Assembly (NCBI GenBank): GCA_039808325.1
Contig: JBDHSU010000096.1
Location: 1-15,536 of the forward strand
Direction of reading: 5' to 3'
Origin: JAFKKS01 sp039808325
GTDB taxonomy: Bacteria > Pseudomonadota > Alphaproteobacteria > Rhizobiales > Xanthobacteraceae
DNA: 15,536 nucleotides
The notes under the pieces were generated by a model. It worked only from the letters and a program-made list of their open reading frames with translations, searched no databases and was not told the origin of the DNA. Position numbers and translations under genes: made by a program. Numbering within the stretch: the stretch's first letter is position 1; the number at the start of each line of letters is the position of its first letter. Of the stretch, positions 1-6,104 are shown piece by piece.

Positions 1-160
1 TCCGGCCGTATAGATCGTTCAGGATGGCGTCCGTCTTCTTGAAGGCTTGGTCGGCGCAGACGGTGAGTTCATACTGGTTCGCGGACTCCGTGCACTCCTT
101 CGCGTGAGCGAGCGAGGCTGTTGAGATAACAACGATTGCCCACAGCAAGAAACGGCACAT
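1..160 (-). CDS. LprI-like (DUF1311) secreted protein, N-terminal part only
   Basis: Only the first 53 codons are in the window; the gene continues past the left edge. The product starts MCRFLLWAIVVISTASLAHA, a typical Sec signal peptide with probable cleavage after AHA (residue 20). The mature part begins KEC and carries two cysteines with the spaced pattern C-x(12)-C-A, then a segment ending LNDLYGR. This cysteine/LNxxY pattern is the start of the LprI N-terminal domain (DUF1311), found in small periplasmic or lipoprotein-like proteins, some linked to lysozyme inhibition. The ATG is at 160-158, with a GAGG-type ribosome site about 9 bases upstream. It lies 62 bp downstream of the FAH-family gene on the same strand, but a hairpin in the gap suggests separate transcription. 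Family assignment is by motif only; function is unproven. Confidence 0.6.
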   Translation of the reverse strand, partial: MCRFLLWAIVVISTASLAHAKECTESANQYELTVCADQAFKKTDAILNDLYGR

Positions 161-187
161 GTCGGTCGACCTCGCGAAAAGTCACGG

Positions 188-217
188 CGGCGCCGCGCCG
201 GAGCAGACGCGGCGCCG
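188..217 (-). terminator. Hairpin after the FAH-family gene, terminator-like
   Basis: There is a perfect 10-bp GC-rich inverted repeat: arm 188-197 (CGGCGCCGCG) pairs with arm 208-217 across a 10-nt loop. Read on the minus strand, it follows the FAH stop codon (225-223) by 5 bases. A run of four Ts comes six bases after the stem. The U-tract is short and displaced, so this is a plausible but not classical intrinsic terminator. It sits just before the ribosome site of the LprI-like gene. Confidence 0.4.
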
Positions 218-222
218 ATTGA

Positions 223-1071
223 TCACATCTTGAAGCGCACGACCTTCTGCTGCTGCTCGCCGAGTCCCTCGATGCCGAGGCGCACCACGTCGCCGGCTTT
301 CAGGAACTGGGGCGGCTTCATGCCGAGGCCGACACCTGGCGGCGTGCCGGTGGTGATCACGTCGCCGGGCTCGAGCACGAAGAACTGCGAGCAGTACCAG
401 ACGCAATGCGCGATCCCGAAGATCATGGTGCGGGTCGAGCCGCGCTGACGCTTCTCGCCGTTCACGTCGAGCCACATGTCGAGCTTCTGCGGGTTCGGGA
501 TCTCGTCCTTGGTGACGAGCCAGGGGCCGAGCGGGCCGAACGTCTCGGAGCCCTTGCCTTTGCTCCACTGGCCGCCACGCTCGAGCTGGAATGCGCGCTC
601 GGATACGTCGTTGCAGATGCAATAGCCGGCGACCGCGTCGAGCGCCTTGGACTTGGACAGATAGCGGGCGCGCGAGCCGATCACGATGGCGATTTCGACC
701 TCCCAATCGAGTTTCGTCGACCCCTTCGGGATCATCGTGTCGTCATTCGGCCCGCAAATCGAATTCGGCGCCTTCTGGAAGATGATCGGCTCGCTCGGGA
801 TCGGCGAGCCGGTCTCGGCGGCGTGATCGGCATAGTTGAGGCCGATAGCGATGAAGTGCCGCGTGCCGCCGACACAGGGGCCGAGTCGCGGATTGCCGCG
901 CACCAGCGGCAGCTTGTCGAGCTTCGTCTTGGCGATCTTGGCGAGCCCCTTGGGCCCGAGCGTGTCGCCCGCGATATCCGGGACAATTTTGGAAAGGTCA
1001 CGGATGCGGCCCTCCTTGTCGAGGATGCCGGGTTTTTCGCGGCCGGCGGGGCCGAAGCGGACAAGCTTCAT
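223..1071 (-). CDS. Fumarylacetoacetate hydrolase (FAH) family protein
   Basis: A 282-residue enzyme of the FAH superfamily, which cleaves or hydrates C-C bonds in 2-keto acids using a divalent metal (fumarylpyruvate, 2-keto-pentenoate and ureidoglycolate-like substrates). The metal-binding set is visible: E124 and E126 in DWEVEIAIVIG, and D155 in NDVSER, with the expected E-x-E-x28-D spacing. Other family marks are GLNYADHAAE (77-86), K171-G-K173 before SETFGPLGPW, and the C-terminal ITTGTPPGVGLG. The reading frame is open further upstream, but I choose the ATG at 1071: GAGGAG lies about 8 bases before it, and family members start MKLVRFG. It is 140 bp downstream of the SDR gene on the same strand, so both could act in one catabolic route. 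The exact substrate cannot be read from sequence. Confidence 0.88.
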   Translation of the reverse strand: MKLVRFGPAGREKPGILDKEGRIRDLSKIVPDIAGDTLGPKGLAKIAKTKLDKLPLVRGNPRLGPCVGGTRHFIAIGLNYADHAAETGSPIPSEPIIFQKAPNSICGPNDDTMIPKGSTKLDWEVEIAIVIGSRARYLSKSKALDAVAGYCICNDVSERAFQLERGGQWSKGKGSETFGPLGPWLVTKDEIPNPQKLDMWLDVNGEKRQRGSTRTMIFGIAHCVWYCSQFFVLEPGDVITTGTPPGVGLGMKPPQFLKAGDVVRLGIEGLGEQQQKVVRFKM

Positions 1072-1211
1072 CGAGCGTCTCCTCAAATGCATTTGTTGAA
1101 GTGCGAGCGTCAACGCGGATCATGCGTTGCGGTCCTGTTCGCCGCAAGGGCGACAGAGACAAATCAGGATGTTGACCCGCGCGGTTGAATCAAACTCTCA
1201 AGCGGATCTTG

Positions 1212-1994
1212 TCATGTCCCGGGGAAAATGCCGCCGTCGAGCAGCAGGTTCTGGCCGGTGATGTAGCTCGCCTGCGCGGAGCAGAGGAACGCGCAGGATT
1301 CGCCGAATTCCTCGGCGGTGCCGAAGCGCCTGGCCGGCACGGTGGCGATACGGTCGGCGCGGGCCTGCTCGACCGGCACGCCACGCTTCTTCGCAACATT
1401 CGCCAGTCCGCCACGCAGACGGTCGGTATCGAACGGGCCCGGCAGGATGTTGTTGATGGTGACGTTCGCGCTCGCGATCGCCGGCGAGCGGGCGACGCCG
1501 CCGAGGAAGGCGGTGAGGCCGGCGCGCGCGCCGGAGGAGAGGTCGAGGCCGGCGAGCGGCATCTTCACCGAGCCGGAGGTGATGTTCACGATCCGCCCGA
1601 ACTTCCGTGCGATCATCGGATCGAGCACTTTCTGGATAAGCTCGATCGCGACGATCATGTTGGCGATGACGCCCTCGATCATCTGCTCGCGGGTGAGCTC
1701 GCGGAAGTCGCGCATCGGCGGTCCGCCATTATTGTTGACCAGGATGTCGGGCTGCGGGCAGGCGGCGAGTAAAGCGGCTTGCCCCTTCGGATCGGCGAGA
1801 TCGGCGGCGACCGGCGTCACCTTGGCGCCCGTGGCAGCCGCGATCTCGTTGGCGACCTGCGCGAGGCGTGTTCCGTCACGGCCGTTGATGACGACCTCGC
1901 AGCCGGCGCGCGCGAGGGCTTCGGCGCAGCCGCGCCCAAGCCCCTTGCTCGAGGCGCAAACGATGGCCTTGCGGCCGGCAATTCCGAGATCCAT
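1212..1994 (-). CDS. Atypical SDR-family oxidoreductase (BKR-like, lacks YxxxK)
   Basis: A 260-residue short-chain dehydrogenase/reductase fold protein. The nucleotide-binding loop is CASSKGLGRG (13-22) in place of TGxxxGxG. D65 follows in VAADL, then the NNNGG motif (87-91) and the structural N112. The strand ending IVNITSGS supplies a Ser near 140-142. Where classical SDRs have YxxxK, this protein reads S153-S-G-A-R157, so both the catalytic Tyr and the Lys are replaced. The C-terminal part (NNILPGPFDTDR, GQNLLLDGG) is ordinary for the family. A subgroup annotated as beta-ketoacyl-ACP-reductase-like is known to deviate in both the cofactor motif and the tetrad, and this appears to belong there. 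The start at 1994 is supported by AGGAG seven bases upstream; the frame stays open to 2048 without such support. Activity and substrate are unknown. Confidence 0.85.
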   Translation of the reverse strand: MDLGIAGRKAIVCASSKGLGRGCAEALARAGCEVVINGRDGTRLAQVANEIAAATGAKVTPVAADLADPKGQAALLAACPQPDILVNNNGGPPMRDFRELTREQMIEGVIANMIVAIELIQKVLDPMIARKFGRIVNITSGSVKMPLAGLDLSSGARAGLTAFLGGVARSPAIASANVTINNILPGPFDTDRLRGGLANVAKKRGVPVEQARADRIATVPARRFGTAEEFGESCAFLCSAQASYITGQNLLLDGGIFPGT

Positions 1995-2106
1995 GACGTT
2001 CTCCTGTCCATTCCAGCATGGGTGCGCAGCGGTCTGTACCCCCAACACGTTTGACAGCGCAACTTCGTGACTTGTCGCTTGAGCGGCGCGGGATTACCCT
2101 TATGCG

Positions 2107-3096
2107 ATGGCTACACATGAGACGACGTCGCTGCCCACAGTCGACGATGTCGCCGAAGCGGCCGAGCGGCTGCGCGGCGTCGCCCTGCGTACGCCCCTCA
2201 TCACCTCGCCTCTGCTCGACGAACTGACCGGCGGCCGGGTCTTCCTCAAGGCCGAGACCTTGCAGCGGACGGGCTCGTTCAAGTTCCGGGGCGCCTACAA
2301 CAAGCTGGCCTCGATGCCGCAGGACCAGCGCGGCGGCGGCGTTGTCGCGTTCTCGTCGGGCAATCACGCGCAAGGCGTGGCGGCGGCGGCGCAACTTCTG
2401 CATATGCCCGCGGTCATCGTCATGCCGAGCGACGCGCCTGCGCCGAAACGCGAGCGAACCGCAGCGCTCGGCGCGGAGGTGGTTCTCTGTGATCGCCAGA
2501 AGGACGATCGCGAGGCGGTGGCACGCGCGCTGGCGCAAGAGCGCCACGCGGTGCTGGTGCCGCCTTACGACGATCCGATGATCATCGCCGGGCAGGGCAC
2601 CACGGGACGCGAGATCATCGAGGATCTCGCCGCCTTCTCGCTCGCCCCCAACTTCATCGTTGTCAACGCGTCCGGCGGCGGGCTTGCCGCGGGCATCGCG
2701 CTGGCGGTGAAGGCGCGGCATCCCGACGTGAGTATCTACACCGCCGAGCCCGAGAAGTTCGACGACCACGCGCGCTCCTTCCGCAGCGGTCGGCGCGAGA
2801 ACAACGAGACCACCGGTGGATCGATCTGCGACGCGCTGATGTCGCAGCGGCCGGGCGCGATCACGTTCGAAATCAACCGCGCCCTGGTCGGTAACGGCGT
2901 GTCCGTGAGCGATGAGGAGGTCGGCTACGCGGTCGCCTTCGCCTTCCGCGAGCTCAAGCTGGTGGTGGAGCCGGGAGGCGCCGTCGGCTTGGCGGCCCTG
3001 CTGACCGGCAAGCTCGATATCAAAGGCAAGGTCGCCGTCGCCATCCTTTCCGGCGGCAATGTCGATCCTGAGCTATTCCATCGTTTGGTGGCGTAG
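2107..3096 (+). CDS. Threonine/serine dehydratase (PLP fold type II)
   Basis: A 329-residue tryptophan-synthase-beta-superfamily enzyme that should deaminate L-threonine or L-serine to the 2-keto acid plus ammonia in the cytosol. The PLP Schiff-base lysine is K59 in GSFKFRGAYN. SSGNHAQG (83-90) is the substrate loop, SGGGLAAG (189-196) is the phosphate-binding glycine loop, and SGGN (315-318) contacts the pyridine ring. GQGTTGREI and EPGGAVGLAAL are also family marks. There is no C-terminal ACT domain, so it is the short form rather than the isoleucine-inhibited biosynthetic IlvA. Serine racemase or hydroxyaspartate dehydratase share this architecture and cannot be excluded. It diverges from the SDR gene across 112 bp. 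A TTGACA hexamer lies at 2051-2056, but I see no good -10 at the matching distance. The ribosome site is weak. Confidence 0.88.
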   Translation: MATHETTSLPTVDDVAEAAERLRGVALRTPLITSPLLDELTGGRVFLKAETLQRTGSFKFRGAYNKLASMPQDQRGGGVVAFSSGNHAQGVAAAAQLLHMPAVIVMPSDAPAPKRERTAALGAEVVLCDRQKDDREAVARALAQERHAVLVPPYDDPMIIAGQGTTGREIIEDLAAFSLAPNFIVVNASGGGLAAGIALAVKARHPDVSIYTAEPEKFDDHARSFRSGRRENNETTGGSICDALMSQRPGAITFEINRALVGNGVSVSDEEVGYAVAFAFRELKLVVEPGGAVGLAALLTGKLDIKGKVAVAILSGGNVDPELFHRLVA

Positions 3097-3107
3097 CCGC
3101 GCCCGCT

Positions 3108-3860
3108 TCAGGTGAAGAGCGCGATCGTCTCTTCCGCGCTCAGCGTCCGCAGCGCCGCGAAGGGGTCGCCGCTGTCCGGCGTATCCGCGTCGCCGGCGGA
3201 GAGAGCCGGGTCGTCGTCATGCTGGGACAGAGGCGGCGCATCGGCGACCATTTTGATGGGCTCTGAAGACGCCGGGTTTGCGCCCCGGATGTCGGTCATC
3301 GCGTTGACGGTCATCGCGCTGATCTTGCCGTCGAGGTGACGAAGCAGATCGATGATGCGGCGCAACTGCTGGCCCGCGAGGTCCTGCTGCGAGCAGGCGG
3401 CGTAGATGTCGGTCGCCTGCGCGTCGAGAAAGTCGCAGGTCGCGGGCGAGATTCCTTGTTCGCGCAAGGTCCAGGCCGTTTCCTGCACGTGTTCGGCGGC
3501 GGCGAGAATGTCGGAGGTCGCGCTCTCGGCGGCAAGTGCGACGCCGTCCAATTCGTCGGCGCCGTCGTTGCGCCGATGCGGCCCCTCTTCGAGCCCCGCG
3601 GCGATCTCCTTCCTGGTGTTGGCGATGCGGGCGGCGAGCCTCGCGAGGCCGGCCCGGATATCGGTCCCTGCCGGAAGCGAGCCTTGGCCGCATATTGCGT
3701 TTTCGAGCCGGCCGATGGCGTCGAGAAGCATCTGCGTGTCGGCTTGCCGGTTTCGGCGCGCATATTCGGCCAGGAACCAGCGGCCGCGCGGCGTTTCCTG
3801 CACGGCTGCGGCGATCGACTCGTAGTCGCCGCCGAGGAGGTCGGGTGACGGGCTGGGCAT
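3108..3860 (-). CDS. CheZ-like response-regulator phosphatase
   Basis: A 250-residue soluble protein, largely helical and rich in Ala, Glu and Gln. Residues about 105-185 match the CheZ helical hairpin. The core motif is A-C-S-Q-Q-D160-L-A-G-Q164-Q-L-R-R; in E. coli CheZ the equivalent D-L-T-G-Q carries the catalytic Asp and Gln that dephosphorylate CheY-P. An N-terminal segment (RGRWFLAEYARRNRQADT, 25-42) is of a type I associate with rhizobial members. An acidic, proline-rich linker (about 195-235) leads to a C-terminal tail, TLSAEETIALFT. That tail resembles both the CheY-binding tail of CheZ and the N-terminal CheY-binding motif of FliM. The gene converges on the dehydratase (11 bp between stops). 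No cheA, cheY or flagellar gene is nearby. The ATG at 3860 lacks a clear ribosome site and lies beside a palindrome half-copy. Confidence 0.75.
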   Translation of the reverse strand: MPSPSPDLLGGDYESIAAAVQETPRGRWFLAEYARRNRQADTQMLLDAIGRLENAICGQGSLPAGTDIRAGLARLAARIANTRKEIAAGLEEGPHRRNDGADELDGVALAAESATSDILAAAEHVQETAWTLREQGISPATCDFLDAQATDIYAACSQQDLAGQQLRRIIDLLRHLDGKISAMTVNAMTDIRGANPASSEPIKMVADAPPLSQHDDDPALSAGDADTPDSGDPFAALRTLSAEETIALFT

Positions 3861-3862
3861 GG

Positions 3863-3878
3863 CGGCATCATGCTCTAG
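3863..3878. repeat. Half-copy of a Rhizobiales-type ATGCTCTAG palindrome
   Basis: CGGCATCATGCTCTAG is identical over 16 bases to the right arm of the complete palindrome at 12765-12780. No partner arm is present here, so it looks like a solo or decayed half-element. It lies immediately upstream of the CheZ-like gene start, between that gene and the divergent MFS gene. Confidence 0.55.
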
Positions 3879-3933
3879 CCCAAAATCCTCACGAACCGCT
3901 TAATCGCCTCCCACGAACAGCTAAACTGAGCGC

Positions 3934-5070
3934 ATGGGATTCGTGCCGCGTCTGGCCCTGCTTTACGCGGCAGCGTTCGCCGCGACGGGCGTCCAATTGC
4001 CTTTCGTGCCGGTTTGGCTGGCGGCGCGGGGGCTCGATCAGCGCACCATCGGCGCGTTGCTCGCTGCGGCGGCCGTCGCCCGGATCGCCATCGTTCCGTT
4101 GACTACGCGGGCCACGGATCATTTCGGCGCCATCAACACCGGCATCGTGGCGGGCGCCATGACGGCGGCGGCGGGGGCGCTCGTTCTCGCAAGCGTCTCC
4201 AGCGTGCCGTGGATGTTCGCCGCCTACGCCGCCGCCGCGGTGGGGCTGAGCACGATGCTGCCGCTCGCGGACGCCTATGCGCTGAAGGGATTGAGCGCGC
4301 GCGGACGCGCCTACGGCCCCGTCCGGCTGTGGGGCTCGGTCGCCTTCATCGGCGGCAACCTCGCGGCCGGCCTTTTAGCCGACATGATCGCGCCGGTGCA
4401 CCTGATATGGCCGATCGTTGCCGCCTTTTGCGCGACGGCGCTCGCGGCGCTGCTGCTGGAGCCGGCGGCGCCGGACGTATCGCTGTCGAGCGCGCGCCCT
4501 TCGGCGGTCGCGATGCTGCGCGGGACGCCCGGGCTCCTGGCCGTGCTCGGCGCCGCGAGCCTCGTGCAGGGAAGCCACGCGGTCTATTACGTCTTCAGCA
4601 GCCTCGACTGGATGGGCGGCGGCCTGAGCGGCCTGTCGGTCGGGCTGCTCTGGTCGCTCGGCGTCGTGGCCGAAATCGTCCTGTTTGCCTTCTCGGCGCG
4701 GCTTCCGACCGCGATAGGCCCGGCGGCGCTTCTGACTTTCGGTGCATTCGGCGGCGCGTTGCGCTGGGCCGCGATGGCGTTCGATCCGCCGGGCGTGCTC
4801 CTCGTGCCGCTGCAACTGCTGCACGGCCTGACCTTCGGCGCGACTTATCTTGGGGCGGTGATGGCGATCGCGGCGCTGGCGCCCCACGGCCTTGCGGGGA
4901 CGGCGCAAGGGTTGCTCTCGACCGTGAACGGGCTCGTCATGGCGCTCGCGACGGCCATGTCCGGCGTTCTGCACGCGAATTACGGCGCAGGCTCCTACGC
5001 GGCGATGGCGCTCATGTGTCTCGGCGGGGCCGTGTTCGCGCTGGCGTTGCGGCGCAAGCGGCCCATGTGA
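3934..5070 (+). CDS. MFS transporter, HcaT / MFS_1-like family
   Basis: A 378-residue, very hydrophobic protein with about twelve predicted membrane helices and almost no hydrophilic tails, so it is an inner-membrane carrier. Family marks are RLWGSVAFIGGNLAAG (around 131-146), typical of the 3-phenylpropionate-transporter-like (HcaT/YcaD-type) branch, and the second-half motif LQLLHGLTFGATYLGAV. The N-terminus is short, LALLYAAAFAATGVQLPFVPVWL, as in that branch, where QLPF/PFxPxW is common. The substrate is not predictable; organic acids or nucleosides are transported by relatives. The ATG at 3934 is preceded by GAGCGC, a weak ribosome site. The gene diverges from the CheZ-like gene and converges on dgcA with only six bases between the stop codons. 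Confidence 0.85.
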   Translation: MGFVPRLALLYAAAFAATGVQLPFVPVWLAARGLDQRTIGALLAAAAVARIAIVPLTTRATDHFGAINTGIVAGAMTAAAGALVLASVSSVPWMFAAYAAAAVGLSTMLPLADAYALKGLSARGRAYGPVRLWGSVAFIGGNLAAGLLADMIAPVHLIWPIVAAFCATALAALLLEPAAPDVSLSSARPSAVAMLRGTPGLLAVLGAASLVQGSHAVYYVFSSLDWMGGGLSGLSVGLLWSLGVVAEIVLFAFSARLPTAIGPAALLTFGAFGGALRWAAMAFDPPGVLLVPLQLLHGLTFGATYLGAVMAIAALAPHGLAGTAQGLLSTVNGLVMALATAMSGVLHANYGAGSYAAMALMCLGGAVFALALRRKRPM

Positions 5071-5076
5071 TCCGTG

Positions 5077-6060
5077 TCAGCCCCAAAGCGCGGGCAAGGC
5101 CGGATGGACGGTGCTGCCGTCGTAACGCAGACCGTGCGGGCGATCCTTCGCGAGGAGAAGCGGTCCGTCGAGGTCGACGACGCGCGCCGCCTGCGCCGCG
5201 AGAACCGCCGGGGCGATCGACAGCGACGTCGAGACCATGCATCCGACCATGAGGGCGAGGCCTTGCTCGCGCGCGGCGCTGGCGAGCAGCAGCGCCTCGG
5301 TCAGCCCGCCGGTCTTGTCGAGCTTGATGTTGATCATGTCGTATTTGCCGCGCAGCCTCGCGAGCGAGGCGCGGTCATGCGCGCTCTCGTCGGCGCAGAC
5401 AGGCACGGGACGTGCGGCGGAGGCGAGGGCGCCATCGTCTTTCGCGGGAAGCGGCTGTTCGATCAGGACCACCCCGGCCTCCGCGCAGGCGGCGAAATTA
5501 TCCGCGAGATTTTCCGGACGCCAGCCCTCGTTGGCGTCGACGATCAGTTGCGCCCGCGGCGCGGCCGTCCGCACGGCGCGCAGCCGCGCCGTGTCGCCCG
5601 CGAAGCCGAGCTTGATTTTCAGGAGCGGTCGCCTCGCCGCGGCAGCGGCCGCTTCGGCCATGGCCTCGGGAGCGGCGAGCGAGATCGTATAGGCCGTCGT
5701 CAGCGGGCGGGGAGCGGCGAGATCCGCGAGCGCGTATGCCGGCTTGCCGGCGCGTTTCGCCTCGAGATCCCAGAAGGCGCAATCGAGCGCGTTGCGCGCC
5801 GCGCCGGCCGGCATCGCGGATTGCAGCATCCTCCGGTCGAGCCCATCGGCCAACGCGCCGCGCATCGCCGTGATCGCGACCGCGACGCCCTCAGGCGTCT
5901 CACCGTAGCGCGGGTAGGGCACGCACTCACCGCGCCCCGTATGCACGCCGTCGGACAGTTCGGCGACGACGACGATGGCTTCGGTGCGTGAGCCGCGCGC
6001 GATCGTGAAGACGCCCGCGATCGGCCAGCGTTCGATCTCGACGGAGAGGGTGAGGGGCAC
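5077..6060 (-). CDS. dgcA: Enolase-superfamily racemase/epimerase, DgcA-like
   Basis: About 327 residues of the muconate-lactonizing subgroup of the enolase superfamily, closest to dipeptide epimerase / N-acetyl-D-glutamate racemase DgcA. Numbered from a possible upstream start at 6090, the catalytic pair is K158-I-K160 in LLKIKLG. The metal ligands are D185 (VDANEGW), E211 (LIEQPLP) and D234 (CADESAHD), and the opposite-face base is K256 (NIKLDKTGG). The N-terminal domain has the IERWPIAGVFTIARGS signature. I place the start at the GTG at 6060, because homology begins there and a GAGG lies about 11 bases upstream. A GTG at 6090 would add ten residues but has no visible ribosome site. It follows the giant polar-growth gene closely on the same strand, so co-transcription is likely. 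No dgcN partner is in view. A role in D-amino acid or muropeptide turnover is inferred. Confidence 0.85.
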   Translation of the reverse strand: MPLTLSVEIERWPIAGVFTIARGSRTEAIVVVAELSDGVHTGRGECVPYPRYGETPEGVAVAITAMRGALADGLDRRMLQSAMPAGAARNALDCAFWDLEAKRAGKPAYALADLAAPRPLTTAYTISLAAPEAMAEAAAAAARRPLLKIKLGFAGDTARLRAVRTAAPRAQLIVDANEGWRPENLADNFAACAEAGVVLIEQPLPAKDDGALASAARPVPVCADESAHDRASLARLRGKYDMINIKLDKTGGLTEALLLASAAREQGLALMVGCMVSTSLSIAPAVLAAQAARVVDLDGPLLLAKDRPHGLRYDGSTVHPALPALWG

Positions 6061-6104
6061 GGGAGCGCGTCCCTCACGTTTTATAAGCACACAGGCAGGG
6101 CGCT

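Noticed and set aside
406..1188. A 260-codon plus-strand frame opposite the FAH-family gene
   Set aside because: The minus frame has an intact metal site and ribosome site; the plus frame has no recognisable domain.
2051..2080. A TTGACA hexamer considered as the -35 of the dehydratase promoter
   Set aside because: Seventeen bases on, the sequence is GTCGCT, which is a poor -10. I do not list it as a promoter.
1876..2769. A 297-codon minus frame overlapping the SDR and the dehydratase
   Set aside because: It runs through two well-supported genes and their divergent promoter, with no family similarity.
4014..5252. A 412-codon plus-strand frame overlapping the MFS gene
   Set aside because: It is the +2 shadow of the transporter, with an Arg/Gly-rich composition and no motif; the transporter frame has clear membrane helices and family signatures.
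5074..5991. A 305-codon plus-strand frame opposite dgcA
   Set aside because: It is a GC-rich shadow with Arg/Gly/Asp bias, while the minus frame contains every enolase-superfamily catalytic residue.
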